From NCBI GenBank assembly GCA_036873135.1, contig JAPTYO010000023.1:1623834-1687833 (forward strand): a stretch of DNA of 64,000 bases, given 5' to 3'. Position numbers and translations under genes: made by a program. Every line of letters begins with the position of its first letter. Position 1 is the stretch's first letter. Origin of the DNA: Clarkia xantiana subsp. parviflora. Its lineage: Eukaryota; Streptophyta; Magnoliopsida; Myrtales; Onagraceae. Below the pieces are notes generated by a model. It searched no databases. It saw only the letters and a program-made list of their open reading frames with translations, and was not told where the DNA came from. This document shows, one piece after another, positions 21,984-37,692 of the stretch.

Positions 21984-23186
21984 ATACAAGATCAATATAA
22001 TATAAAATTTTGTGCCAAAGTATACAAACAGAAGATAATAAAATCATTGTCTGAGCATTTACTCGGTTATCTTTAGCGTTGAAACGCATAAGTAATTTTT
22101 ACAGTAACAACCAACAACACCCCCTCTTTTATCTAATTTTACAACCATTTATTTTTTTAATTTCCTATATTTAGTTCTTATGAAATCAGAGTTAAATGAT
22201 TTACCATACCATTCAGCATAATGTCGGAAATGCTTTTTAATAAGCTATATATCATATTTGTAATTCCTATAAAGCTTTACTAAATCTTAGTGAACCATGG
22301 TAAGATGAAGTAGCGATTCACGTGTTTCGTATCACTTAACCGGATTAGTGACCTTAATAGCATGCATGGAAATCTGCTACGAAAAAAAAATAGAAAATAA
22401 CAAATCTTTGGGAAGATAAACCTTGTGATCGCGAGACAGATAAATTTCTCTCCCGCCTCATCATAGGACGATGCTTGAATTTCCGCAGTTGGAAATCCTG
22501 ATTTTTCCGGCTACAGAACTGCCACAAGCGCCGTGGATCCGGCGTCGATCTGTCGGCATCCTCCGCACTCAGTGATCACTCTCGCACAAATGAAAATCTC
22601 CATCTCCACCTGGTCTATCCTCAAGAAGTCAACCCTCATCGTTGCTCTTCACTGCTCTTTCTTCCCTTCCCCCACTCTCCGACGCGTTCACCACATGCAT
22701 CAGCTCCTTTCTCAGTAAATCATGCATCTTCCGACTACACGCCACCACAATCTACACATGCAAACTTCCGTTTAATTTTCCAAAACCCTATTTAAAACAA
22801 AAAGAAACTAACCAATTTTTTTTCTTTTATAAATGCGGACTATACATGAGCGTCGTCGTGGCCATCAAGCTCTCCAAAGAAGTGGATAGGTTGGTCGTGC
22901 GAGATCTCTGGCCGCAAAATTTCGACCAGACATCGACGATGTCCTCCATCGGGCGATGCCTACCCATCACCCAAATTTTCCCATACAGCACCACCTCCGA
23001 GTTGACGTCCCCTGCCCACTGATTTTCTAGCACTTGTCCAGTCGCATCGCGAGTGCATTTTCAGAAAAAAAAAAAAAAAAAAAAAGGTGGTGTCTGCTGA
23101 ACTCAGGAATTTCTTCTTTTTCCTCTGTTACTGCTTAATTGATGATTTTGTATTATACATATATTTGCTTTTATCAACATTGCAAA
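21984..23186 (-). pseudogene. PP2C pseudogene P8 (minus strand): exons 1 and 2 plus part of intron 2
   Basis: Minus-strand mate of P7. Exon 1 (about 23186-22851) has a changed start (ATGTTGATA) and an A-rich insertion near 23066-23086. Exon 2 (22751-22422) is 9 bp shorter than the 339-bp norm, with more than one indel. Intron 2 follows down to 21984. Exons 3 and 4 are missing, cut off at the inverted junction with P7. Confidence 0.8.
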
Positions 23187-23674
23187 ACTCTAGTGACGTC
23201 TTCGGTAGAGTGAAATTATTGATTGCATGGTAGTGACAGTTTCTCATTCCAAATGGCAATTTATATGTGAGAATAAAATATAAAGATAATATTATTTAAC
23301 TAAAAAAATATAAAAATTTATGCTGATAAAGAAAAAAATATTAATGACACTTAGAAATATATTAATACTTTACCTTTTATAAGTTAATGTAATTATTTTA
23401 AATCCTTACCATTGAAAAACCATTTAAATTGTTTAGATGAGAAAAATGTGAATCAAATTTAGGGGAAACACCATTTTTTACTAATATATATAAGATAAAT
23501 GTGTACATGCAACGTGATGAATGCATGTAGAAGAAAGAGAATAATGCAAATGGTCTATACACGCGCCTGGCAGAGTAAAATAAGGCAATGCAAGGTAGAC
23601 ACAGATAGATTTCTGAAACCTCTTGCGTTTTTTCCAGTAGTGTGTGAGCCTTTCTTTCAATTCCCAAAAAATCA
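23187..23674. repeat. 5' flank of P8
   Basis: Standard PP2C 5' flank block; no gene. The TATA-like element is degenerate. Confidence 0.45.
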
Positions 23675-23748
23675 AATAGCTTCGCCTGGATTTGAATTGG
23701 AGACCTTTAGTGTGTTTGACTGATGTGATAACCAACTACATTACAAAA
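23675..23748 (-). tRNA. tRNA-Val(AAC)-like pseudogene, copy 5
   Basis: 74 nt on the minus strand with anticodon AAC. The D box is altered (TAATGTAGTTGG) and the B box degraded (ATTCAAATCC). A T run follows the 3' end. Probably non-functional. Confidence 0.45.
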
Positions 23749-24113
23749 CCTTGCATGTGAAGTATGGTACAAAAAGAAATTAAACTATATTGAGTAGTTC
23801 ATTCATTTATATGTGTATTTATACATGTATTAGTAGTATATATGGTACAATTCTTAATTAATACCTGTCGTAGCGAATATTCAGGATTGACACCACTAAC
23901 AATGCTTAAATTATGATAAAGTTACCACCTTGACAAACTCTTTCCCATTCTAGCTACTTGGAGAGTAGCCATTACAAACATCATTGTCATGGTTATTAAC
24001 AATAAAAGTCCTTTTGTGATATTGTTGTGTACATTTGATGGACTAATAGGAAGTGCATAACATGAAATCCTTGATCCATATGAAAGGTGAACATAATTCT
24101 ATAAGTAGCTTCA

Positions 24114-24362
24114 TGTTGGCAATTGAGGAGTTGAGGTGTAAGTTAATTAGAGCAATTAATCATAATTAATAAGGCTAGGCCGAATTAATTAGGGTTAGGG
24201 ACCCTATTGGTCTTGCTCATTAACCATAAAGATTAAGGTCCACTAAAAGTGGGCCTATACATAGGTGCGGCTGAATTACTGTACTTGGAGGTTAAGTTTT
24301 CTTAACATCATTAATTAATGGGGAATAAATATATGTGTTAAGTTAAAGATATGTATGGCAAT

Positions 24363-24405
<43 letters not shown>

Positions 24406-24890
24406 TAGGATAATTATATATATTATAGATATATATTGGATTTTAATTTAGGTAATATATTTATTAGAATATTAGTATCTATATCTATAAAATTAAATAT
24501 ATATTTTTGTCAATATGTTTCTATCTATATCCTGGAAACAAATCACACTATCCCTTTATAAATGAGGAAATCAGTCGGCCTTAGGAAGTCACCATTAGTG
24601 TAATTTTGCAATTAATCATCAACACCACTAAAAGACAGTTTAGAGAGGAAACCCTATTACCTAGATCTCAAGTTTATTTATTCGACTCCCTGAGGTTTAG
24701 ATCGGAGAATATAGCATTCTTTTTCGTAAAGTGCGGAACTAAAGGACCCCTGTTGGTGAGCTGTGAAACAACCATATTGAAAACGCATGAGGGCGAGGTA
24801 ACAACCATATTGAAAACACACAATGCAGATGATAAGAAAAATTATGAAGATAGAAGAAAAATATAATGAAATTTATATATTATTTTGTCC
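24114..24890 (+). mobile_element. Probable LTR-type insertion, right border unresolved
   Basis: The cluster flank stops at agcttca and TGTTGGCAATTG begins at 24114, an LTR-like start. A TATA-like ccctttataaatgag lies near 24553 and an AT microsatellite at 24366-24402. The expected continuation of the flank is not found, and I could not place a CA end or primer site, so the extent is approximate. Confidence 0.3.
24366..24402. repeat. (TA)n microsatellite
   Basis: About 18 TA units inside the putative LTR. Confidence 0.9.
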
Positions 24891-25572
24891 GTGTCACTAT
24901 TTTTTGGCACAATACGTTTATTCACATTTGATGGAAAATTGATGGAAAATTGAACGAAAATTAAATAACTAATTATCAATGTAATACTATTGAATATTGC
25001 TATTAAGTGAAAGTGACCATTAATGATCAAATATTAAGTACAAAACAATATCTTCAGCATTTCCTTTGCCAAGAGATACTAATGCTAAAGTGAAACTTTC
25101 ATTAACTCGCCAGAGGTATCAGGTAAATAGAAAAATATTCTAATCTCAACAGTTTATTTTACGGACTAATCTTAATGTTAGTGTGGATTATTCTAAGTGT
25201 GAAGTATGCAGTTTTATCCATTAACTATATGTCTCAAGTATAAAACCAATCAAAATACTGTAAATGGAAAAATATTCATAACTCGGATTTTACCTCTTAT
25301 GGACTGATCCGATGCTAGTGAACACCACACACGCTATTTTTTTTTTTTTTTGGTAAACCAAGCTTATTAAGCTGAAAACATATTAAAAAAAGAGGTAAAC
25401 ACTTAAAACATCTCAGACTTGGCATATCAATAATCAAATAAGTTCATTATGCACATGCATTTCCTAACAAGTTCACCTCCAATTTTCTTTCATAAGTTAT
25501 CGAATAAAGTTTTCGATTTATTCAACAATCATTAACTATAAGTTCGCTATAACTTAACATCGACTAACCGAC
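24891..25572. repeat. 3' flank of PP2C copy C
   Basis: From about 25110 this matches 2700-3223 downstream of copy A. 24891-25110 is AT-rich with nothing recognised. Confidence 0.55.
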
Positions 25573-28427
<2,855 letters not shown>

Positions 28428-28505
28428 TGCAAAACTCCGATGAGTCTTCGCTAGAGTGCAATTATTGATAGCAAGGTAGTTGTTTGCTCATGCCAAATGA
28501 CAATT

Positions 28506-28513
28506 TATTTATA
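28506..28513 (-). promoter_or_regulatory. Putative TATA box of PP2C copy C
   Basis: TATAAATA on the minus strand, about 80 bp upstream of the ATG at 28427; the same position as in copies A and B. Confidence 0.45.
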
Positions 28514-28890
28514 AAAACAAAATGTAATAATGATACTATTTGACTAAAAATGAAAATTTATGCAGATAATGGAAAAATATTAATGACACTTAGAAATATA
28601 TTAATTTGTTACCTTTTATAAGTTATGAGATAATTTTAAATTATTAGCCATAGAAAAACTATTAAAATATTTATATGTTAAAATTGTGAGTCAAAACTTA
28701 AATGGGAAACACCATTTTTCAGTAGTAAAGACAAATGTGCACATTGTTCTCTTTCCATGACTGACCGTTTTGGTCAAGCCAATTTCTCATGGGGTGATAT
28801 GTGTGAGCTTTTTTCATTTCCCAATAAAAGATACGGCTTGGCCAAAAAAAAAAAAAAAAAAGATACGGCTCTGGCCAAAAAAAAATGATA

Positions 28891-28964
28891 CGGGTTCGCC
28901 TAGGTTCAAACCTGAGACCTTTGATATGTTAGACTGACGTGATAACCAACAACACCACAAAAAC
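28891..28964 (-). tRNA. tRNA-Val(AAC)-like pseudogene, copy 6
   Basis: 74-nt minus-strand copy with anticodon AAC. The anticodon stem is mispaired (TCAGT against ATCAA), the D arm is changed (TGGTGTTGTTGG) and the T loop reads TTTGAAC. Upstream of PP2C copy C in the shared flank. Confidence 0.45.
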
Positions 28965-29899
28965 TTGCATATAAAGTATAGTACAAAAAAACTACACTAT
29001 ATTGAGTATTTCATTCAGTTATATGAGTATCTATACATATATTTGTAGTATATAAAGTACAATTCTGAATAAATACTCATTTTTGCGAATTATCGGAACA
29101 GACACCCAAAAAATACTTCAAATATGATAAAGTTACCACTTGACAAAACTTTCCCATTCTAGCTACTTGAGAGCAGCCATTATAAACATCATTTTCATGA
29201 TTATTAACAAGAAAAGCCGTTTAACCATGTAATTCTGGCTGAGCGTCCGGTGGGAGGTCAAGCTGAAGGAATGGGCGGCCAGAAATAGACGTGCGACGCC
29301 GACGGAGGTGGAGTGAGGCAGAGCAGCACCGGAAGGGGAGGAGCGTAGGGAGACCACCGGCGGAGCTCCGACGTGGTCAAGGGGCTGATTGCGGGAGGCG
29401 CGGGAAAAGAAAAAAAATGTTGGCACGGATTTCAAGACAAGAATTACTTTATTGCTCTTATTGTTATTTTCATTTGTGTTTTCTTTACATGTAAATCACT
29501 CATATTTATACTAATCTAGGCCTAGTCTAATCTATGCAATAACTATTGCTGATTTATTTTGCTAATAAATGCTAAATATTCATAAATTTAAAACTAATTA
29601 TTCAACAAATATTTTCAGCAATATATACTTATAACTATCCTAATATTGCACTGAGCATTCTTGGAAACTTCGCGACTTGCCATATTTAAACACTTCCTCA
29701 TTTGGTGCGCCATATGCCACGCGTGTGGTCCAAAATTAGGTGTTTACATTTTGCCATCTTTGGATGGATTCTCAAAGAACACGTTTGAGAGGGTTTTTCC
29801 ACACAAGAAAACACCGAATTTTGGATGAGAACTGTGTCTTCATCTGAGTCTTCAAATCTTCAGGGCAGCTCATGTGCTTATTGAAGGTGCGGAAAAGTA

Positions 29900-30232
29900 G
29901 AGCCTCTGGTGGCTGTGCTGAAACAGAAAACCTCTAGTGGCGGGTGGCAACGGAAGACCTCTGGTGGCGAACTGTATCGAAAAACCTCTGGTGGCGGGTG
30001 GTAACGGAAGACCTCTGATGTTGAACCGTACCAAAACACCACTGGTGGTTCCTCTGGCGGTGAGCGATAACATAAGACCTCTGGCGATGAGCCGTACCGG
30101 AAACCTCTGATGGTGCCTCTGGTGGCGAGTGGTAATGGAAGACCTCTGGCAGGAACCGTACCAGAAACCTCTAATGGTGCCTTTGGTGGCGAGCTAGTGG
30201 TAAACCGTACTGGAAACCTCTGGTGGTGCCTT
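29900..30232. repeat. Degenerate minisatellite of about 27 bp
   Basis: About ten to twelve imperfect units of the acctctggtggcgagtggtaacgg type, with some longer variants. Because 27 is a multiple of three, a 167-codon minus-strand frame (30381-29878) stays open. It is a repeat product and not evidence for a protein. Confidence 0.75.
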
Positions 30233-30607
30233 TTGATTTTGGAATTAATCGAATAAAAAAATCGCGAGCATCTATCAAAGGATTTCCGACCATGTTCGTC
30301 TGGGTAGTAGTTTGATTTTTGAATTAATAGAATCGAACAATCACAAGTACCCGTCAAAGGATTTCCGACCATATTCGTCAAGGTAGTAGTTTGATTTTGG
30401 AATTAATCGAATAGAACAACCGCAAGTATCTGTCAAAAGATTTCCGACTATATTCGTCTGGGTAGTAGTTTGATTTTGGAATTAATCGAATCGAACAATC
30501 GCAAGTATCAGTCAAAGGATTTCCGACCAAATTCGTCTGGGTAGTATTTTTATTTTGGAATTAATCGAATCGAATAATCACAAGTATCTGTCAAAGGATT
30601 TCCAATC
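30231..30607. repeat. 79-bp tandem repeat, about 4.8 units
   Basis: Unit begins tttgattttggaattaatcg and ends attcgtctgggtagtag. Units differ by a few substitutions, and the last is incomplete. Confidence 0.85.
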
Positions 30608-30715
30608 TTAGTGTCGAATTTCCAGAAAGAAGATGGCGAAGAGGGCGCTGTTGAAGTAGAGAAGGAACCTCATGTCGAGTTCGTCGATGCACTTGTTTTT
30701 CTACTGGCAAGAATT

Positions 30716-33355
30716 TAAAATAATCTCATTTATTATAAAAATTAAAGCATTAATATATATTTCTAAGTGTCATTGTTATTTTTCCATCATCAACCTAAAT
30801 TTTTATTTTTTTAGTTAAATAGTATCATCATTACGATTGGTTCTCATATAAATTACCATTAGGCATAAGAAACTGCCACTACTCTACAGAAGGAAGGGTG
30901 AAAGATAGACAACACTCGATGGAAGACGCCGTCGACGTCGTCTGAAATATTGCCAACCGGAGATTTCGCACGGCCAGCCTATCCACTTCTTCATAGTGTT
31001 TGATGGCCACGGCGGTGCTCATGTATAATCAGTTTTTCAAAAAGAAGAAATTTATTCATTTAGTTAATTTTTTTAAAAATAGGGTTGTGGAAAATGAAAC
31101 GCCGGTTTGCATGTGTAGATTGCGGCGGCATGCAGTCTGCAGATGCATGAGTTTGTGAGAAAGGAGCTAATGTGTTTGTTGAACACGCCAGAGAGTGGGG
31201 AAGGGAAGAAGGAGCAGTGCAGAGCAGTGGTGAGGGCTGCTATCTTGAGGATGGACCAGGTGGCAATGGAGATTTGCATTTGCGGGAGGGCAATCACTGA
31301 ATGCGATGGCTACCGACACAACTAGGTGGTCCATGCCGGATCTACGGCGCTTGTGTGATTCTGACGTCGGAACACATTGTGGTTTCCAACATTAGGAACT
31401 CATGCGCCGTCTAGTTTAGAGGCGGTATAGCAATTTCTCTGTCCCGCGGTCGCTAAGTTTATTTTTCCAAAGATTTGTGTTTTCTATTATTTTCGCGGTA
31501 GGTGGCCATGCACGCTATAAATATCACTTATCCAGTTAAGGAATATGAAACGCCTGAATCGCTACGCCATCTTACGATGATTCACAAGGATTATTATAGC
31601 TGTATATGAATGACAAATACGATATATAGCTTATTAAAAAGCATTTTCGACATCGTGCTTAATTTTATGGTATATCATTTAATTCTGATTGTATGTGAAC
31701 TAAATGTGTGATATTAGAAAATAGATGGTTGTAAAATTGGATAAAGATGCAGTGTTGTTGGTTGTTATTACAGAAATTACCCATGCGCTAAAACCTTAAA
31801 TAGAACATAGTAAATGCTCAGACAATGGCTTTATGATCTTTAGATTAGCAATTTTTGGCACAAGTTTTGATATCATATTGATCTTGTATGAATGATTGAT
31901 CACTTTGTTAGTACATTAGACATATATTTATTCTAGAATTAAACTAAATCTGACTTATATTAGATAATCAATATATGTTTTAGAATTTGAAAAAATATTT
32001 TTTCTGTTTCAGAATACTAAATATGTTGCTCTCTAAGCTCATGGATTCATTAATACAACTTATTTAATTTTCTAGCATATAATTTGTGACTATGATTGCC
32101 TTTTTCCCGACGTGCGCCATATTATGATTATTACTAAATATTCGGTTCATAATAAATGTTTTGACGGAATTTGTGAACTTCTCGTCATCATGCAGCCTAA
32201 TAGGGCGGATGAACTTGCTAGGATAGTTTCTTCTGGGGGTGCGTGATCTACGCAGATGGACTGCGCGTGGAAGACATCCTTCTTATGTCCAAAGCAATGG
32301 GTAACCAATTAATATTTATTTTCCATAAATGTCTTCGGGATATAAAATTTCGTTATCAGGATATTCTTAGATGTGACTTTGCATGTTTTTTATGCCACGT
32401 CAAGACACTATTCTATCACTTGAAACATTTTAGGATGGAGAACTTTCCTCATACTTCTCCATTAGGGTTGAATATTTTATAAACATGAGACCACTCTAAT
32501 TTCCTCTACTGATGGTTAGATATTTGTCTTATTTGGTGAGATGCTTGAATGTATGTCATACTCTAATAAATTGGTGTACTTTCTGATCATCACGTTGTCT
32601 GTTATCCTATTACATCATAATTATCTGCGTTCTTTGTTCCTAGAACATGTTAATGGTAATATTTATGTGCTACTAAATAATAATTAAGGTTTTTATTGCT
32701 TGATTAGATACTTGTGATATGCAATAATAGATACATGTTTTGAATGTGTGACAAAATGTCTAGAATTTAACTTTAAATTAGCACAGAAAGCCTCAAAATC
32801 CTAAGCTAATGGGTGTTAACGGTTTCATTCGTAAAAAAAAAACTCATGTTTTCTAGTTAGCGTGAGACAAACCACATACTATTTATGTTACACTCTAAAA
32901 AACTGGCGAGTTTCTAATAATACGATTGTCTGTTGTCATGTTACATCATAGTTATCTACGATCTGTATTCTTAGAACATATTAATGAGAATGTCTATGTG
33001 CTATTAATATTCATTAGGAGACAAGTACTTCAAGTCCATTGTAACAGCCGAGCCGGAGACAACTGTGACAGACAGGAACCAAGAGGACGAGTGTTTGAAC
33101 CTAGCAAGTGATGGTCTTTGGAATGAGATTTCGATCGAGTTGGCTTTTCCATTGGCATCTACATGCCTTCGTGAAGGAAGTATTAGTGGCATGGACCTGA
33201 ACTCCGTTCCCAAAACCGAAAGGCCTTTTGAAGCTGATAATCAGGTACCTGAGTATCCAAGCAGCCTCACTGCTAAATTACTGACTCGACTCGCAATTGG
33301 TTGCAATAGTACTGATAACATCAGCGTTGTCGTGATTGTTTTGAGGAAGAGGTAG
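30716..33355 (+). pseudogene. PP2C pseudogene P10 (plus strand), all four exon regions present but broken
   Basis: Promoter flank 30716-30890 with TATA-like atataaat (30846-30853). Exon 1 has lost its 5' half including the start, has a TGA after DVV, and ends at 31024 ([11 protein letters not shown]). Exon 2 (31119-31457) is frameshifted (TAG near 31323), and the GT of its donor is lost. Exon 3 (32196-32300) has lost one base relative to 106 and has VRSS-type damage near 32228. Exon 4 (33018-33355) is open through [11 protein letters not shown] and [10 protein letters not shown]. It shares AGCCGAG in exon 4 with P11, its tail-to-tail partner. Confidence 0.85.
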
Positions 33356-36300
33356 GTCAGTCATTTATGTTAAGTTACAACGAACTTATAGTTAATGCAT
33401 GTTCAATAAATTGAAAACTTTATTCGATAACTTATGAAAGAAATTTGGAAGTAAATTTATTGGGAAATGCATGAGTTGTGAATTTCTTTGGTCATTGATA
33501 TGCCATGCCTGGGATGATGAGCGTCCTTCGTGTAATTCAAAATAGACCCGACCATTAAGTTTGAGAGGTAGTTATACATCCATTTGTGCATGAGAGTTAA
33601 TGGATGTATACCGACCTATCAAATTTAACGGTCGGGTCTTATTTGAATTACACGAAGAACGCAAATCATCCCAGGCATGGAATATCAATAACCAAATAAG
33701 TTCACAACTCATGCATTTCCCAATAAGTTCACCTCTAAATGTCTTTCATAAGTTATCGAATGAAACTTTCAATTTATTGAATATGCTTAACTATAAGTTC
33801 GTTGTAACTTAACATCGAGGACTGGCCTACTTCTTCCTTAAATCAATCACGACGACGCTGATGTTATCACTGCTATTGCATCCAATTGCGATTCGAGTCA
33901 CTAATTTAGCAGCGAGGCTGCTTGGATACTTAGGTACCTGATTATCATCTTCAAAAGACCTTTCGGATTTGGGAGAGGAGTTGAGGTTCATGCCACTGAT
34001 ACCTCCTTCACGAAGGCATGTAGATGCCACTCGACAAGCCAACTCGATCGAAATCTCATTCCAAATACCATCACTTGCTAGGATCAAACACTCGTCCTTT
34101 TGGTTCCTGTCTGTCACAGTTGTCTCCAGCTCGGCTGTTACAATGGACTTGAAGTACTTGTCTCCTAATGATTATTAGTAGCACACATATATTATCGTTA
34201 ATATGTTCTAAGAATACAGATCGCAAATAACTATGATGTAACATGACAACAGACAATTTTATTATCAGAAACTTGACAGTTTGTTAGAGTATAACATAAA
34301 TATTATGTGGTTTGTCTCACACTAACTAGAAAACAAAGTTCTTTTTTTTTTTACGAATGAAACATTTAACACCCATTAGCTTAGGATTTTGAGTCTTTCT
34401 GCACTAATTTACACTAAAATTTTAGACATTTTGTCACACATTCAAAACACGTATCTATTATTACATAACACAAGAATCTTATTAAGCAAAACAAACCTCA
34501 ACTATTATTTAGTAGCACATAAATATTATCATTAACATGACCAAGGAACAAATACCGCGTATAATTATGATGTAATAGGATAACAGACAACATGATGATC
34601 AGAAAATACACCAATTTATTATAGTATGACATACATTCAAGCATTTCATTAAATAAAACAAACATCTAACCATCAGTAGAGGAAATCAAAGTAGTGCGAT
34701 GTTTATTAACTATTCAACCCTAACGGAGAAACATGAGGAAAGTTCTCCATCCTAAAAGGTTTCAAATGATAGAATTGTGTCTTGATGTGGCATGAAAAAC
34801 ATGCAAAGTAACGTCTAAGAATAGTGTGATAACTAAATTTTACATCCCGGAGACATTTATGGAATATAAATATTAATTGGTTACTTATTGCTCTGGACAT
34901 AGGAAGGATGCCTTCCACGCACGGTCCATCTGCGTCTATCACGCGCCCCCCGGCAGCAACTATCCTAGCATGTTCATCCATCCTATCAGGCTGCATGATG
35001 ACGAGAAGTTTCCAATTTCCGTCTAAACATTTATTATTAAGCGAATATTTAGTAATAATCATAATCTGGCGCACGTCGGGAAAAAGAAAATCTTAGTCAC
35101 AAATTATATGCTAGAAAATTAAAGATTGTATTAACGAATTCATGAGCTTAATTAGAGAGCAACAATTTTTGTATTATGAAACAGATAAATTGTTTTGGCC
35201 AAGTTCTAAAACATATATTAATTATCCAATATAAGTCAGATTTAGTTGAATTCTAGAATAAATATATGTCTAATGTACTAACAAAGTGATCAATCATATA
35301 TACAAGATCAATATGATATTAATTTTGCACCAAAATATGCTAATCGAAAGATAATAAACCATTTTCTGAGCATTTATTATGTTCTCTTTAAGGTTTTAGC
35401 GCATGGGTAATTTCTATAGTAACAACCAACAACACCGCATCTTTTTATCCAATTTTACAACCATCTATTTTCTAATTTCACACATTTAGTTCACATAAAA
35501 TCGAATTAAATGATATACCATACAATTCAGCACGGTGTCGAAAATGCTTTTTAATAACTATATATCATATTTGTAATTCATATCAAGCTATAATAAATCT
35601 TTGTTAACCATCATAAGATGGCGTAGAGATTCAGGCGTTTCATATTTCTTAACCGGATAAGTGATCTTTATAGCATGCATGGCGATCTACCTCAAAAAAA
35701 AAATCAACAAATCTTTGGAGAAATAAACCTTGTGATCGCGGGAAAGAGAAATTGCTCTACCGCCTCTGCACTGGCGCGTGAGTTCCCACAGTTGGAAACC
35801 ACAATGTGTTCCGGCGTCAGAATCGCCACAAGGGTCGTAGATCCGGCATGGACCATCTCTATGTGTCGACAGCCGCCGCACTCAGTGATTGCCCTCCCGC
35901 AAAAAATCTCCATCGCCACCTAGTCCATTCTCAAGAAAGCAGCACTCATCGCGGCTCTCCACTCCTCCTTCTTCCCTTCTCCACTCTCAGGCGTGTTCAC
36001 CACACACATCAGCTCCTCTTTCACAGAATCAAGCATCTGGAGACTGCACGCCGCAATCTACACATGCAAATCGGCGTTTAATTTTCCATAACCCTATTTT
36101 TTAATTGTAAAAAAAAATCTTATTTTTGCAAAACAGATTATACGTGAACACCGTCGTGGCCATCAAACACTCTGAAGAAGTGGATAGGCTAGCCATGTGA
36201 AATCTCCGGCTGGAAAAAGTCCGGACGGATGTCGACGGTGTCCTCCATCGAGCGTTGCTTACCCGTCACCGACATTTTCCCGTACAGCGCCGCCTGACGT

Positions 36301-36490
36301 CCCCGACTCGTACCCACGTCCACCAACTCTCTGGCACCAGATCAGCAGCGCGTTACAATCAGTTGATGATTTTGTAGTATGTGTCTGCTCTCATCGACAT
36401 TGCAAAACTCCGGCGACGTCTTCGGTAGAGTGCAATTATTGGTAGCAGGGTAGTGGCAGTTTCTTAAGCCCAATGGCAATTTATATATGA
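30840..36490. repeat. 5.6-kb imperfect palindrome formed by P10 and P11
   Basis: Left arm about 30840-33584, right arm about 33599-36490, with a spacer of only 14 nt (33585-33598). The arms comprise complete PP2C pseudogenes with their 3' flanks, facing tail to tail. Exon 4 differs at roughly one base in twelve by eye. Confidence 0.85.
33827..36400 (-). pseudogene. PP2C pseudogene P11 (minus strand)
   Basis: Start ATGTCGATG at 36400 reaches a TGA after 13 codons. Exon 1 ends at 36144 (donor GTATAA). Exon 2 (about 36060-35724) has a TAG at the DQ position, a 3-bp deletion and a small frameshifting deletion after NCGNSR. Exon 3 is 34990-34885, with its last base G changed to A (GD would become RD). 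Exon 4 (34164-33827) is fully open and ends VVVIDLRKK. The decay is recent, as splice borders are largely intact. Confidence 0.85.
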
Positions 36491-36809
36491 GAAAAAAATG
36501 TAATGATTATATTATTTAACTAAAAAAAGGAAAAATCTGATAATGGAAAAATAATAATCACATTGAAATATATATTAATGTTTTACCTTTTATAATTAAA
36601 TGAGATTATTTTAAATTGTTGACCATAGAAAAACTGTTATAAGTTTTAAAGGAGAAAAGTGTGAGTCAAACTTGGAGGGAAACATTATTTTTTAGTATTA
36701 AAATATAAAGGTGCATACACAACGTGATGAACGCGTATAGAAGGAAGATAATAAGGCAATCGTTTTATACACACGTGTGTGGCCGAGTAAATTAAGGTAA
36801 TGCGTTAGA
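36401..36809. repeat. 5' flank of P11, truncated by the Copia LTR
   Basis: Matches 9794-10140 upstream of copy B and is cut at gcgttaga, where the LTR TGTTGGC begins. No gene. Contains cacacgtgtgtgg (E-box/ABRE-like core) near 36770. Confidence 0.5.
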
Positions 36810-37377
36810 TGTTGGCATTTGGTGTATATAGGCCGTCGTAGTTGGGAGCCCAATAATATAAGCCCAACAGATTAAGCACAATTCGGATTAGGCACATAAG
36901 AGATTTTGGGTCAAGCCAAAATTCCTATGAGCCACAATTATGCGTATTTCAGCCGAATTAGGGTTAAACCCTTGGCGGTTTTTCTTACCTCCTCTTAATA
37001 ATAGGAGGTGTTAGGGGATTTCTTAGGGTTAATCACTTTCTCCATGTTAGTTAACTAGACAAGAAATCTCTCTCCCTAATATACTAGAGGTTCGGTCGAA
37101 GCTTACATAGCACAAGGAGGTGTCAAAATTGTGTCAACAATTTACCCCAGAGATCCATCCTGTCACCGGATTGAAAGAGGCTTTGTTGTGGAGACAATTG
37201 CCTACAGATTGCTCTTTAATCAGAGTTTCTGCAGGACCTGTCCGGTAGATCGAGAACTCCATCAGTGACGACCTTGGGCTACGGAAGATAAACTGGTATG
37301 TGCTCTCTTCCGCTACATAATTAGTTTACCTGGCAAGTACACGTGTTTTAGTCCATGGTAACTGTCCCCTAAATCCA
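36810..37377 (+). repeat. 5' LTR of a Copia retrotransposon, 568 bp
   Basis: Starts TGTTGGCATTTGG and ends CCTAAATCCA. It is followed by the tRNA-Met primer site at 37382. The element interrupts the PP2C cluster flank. No matching 3' LTR is found in the window, so the element is truncated on the right. Confidence 0.75.
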
Positions 37378-37692
37378 TATGTGGTATCAAAGCCTGTGTA
37401 GGGAGTTCATGAATTTTTGATAAAATTGATGTCCATGGTTTTTGGTAAAACCGTTATTCATGATTTTAGTAAAATTGGTGTTCATGATTATCAATGAAAA
37501 CGTGATTTTTATCAAAATTAAACTTTGGATTTGTGATTAAGGTAAAATTTGATTAAGAAATTTGACAACCAACCCTAAAACTGCAAGGTTCGGCCGAACT
37601 AGGTGTAAAATTTTGATTTATTCAGCGCCAAGTTACCTAAGTTTCGCCCGGCCCAGGGTGTTTTAGGTATAAATTATTGCGATATTAATTAC
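37378..37692 (+). mobile_element. Copia leader, left part, before the CACTA insertion
   Basis: Non-coding leader of the Copia element. It ends at attaccga, where the CACTA element starts, and continues after 56882. Confidence 0.6.
37382..37393 (+). other. Primer binding site, tRNA-Met(i) type
   Basis: TGGTATCAAAGC, one mismatch from the usual plant Copia TGGTATCAGAGC, 4 nt after the LTR. Confidence 0.75.

Larger units (their letters stand above)
29217..30715 (-). mobile_element. Composite insertion with a candidate LTR and two minisatellites
   Basis: The cluster flank ends at 29216 and PP2C P10 flank resumes at about 30716. Within the insert, 29418-29748 starts TGTTGGCACGG and ends GGTGTTTACA. 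On the minus strand it reads as an LTR beginning TGTAAACACC, preceded by purine-rich AAAGATGGCAAAA. No target duplication or coding domain was found. Two tandem-repeat blocks follow (listed separately). The GC-rich piece 29217-29410 is not recognised. Confidence 0.35.

Noticed and set aside
29878..30381. 167-aa minus-strand ORF
   Set aside because: Open only because of a 27-bp repeat.
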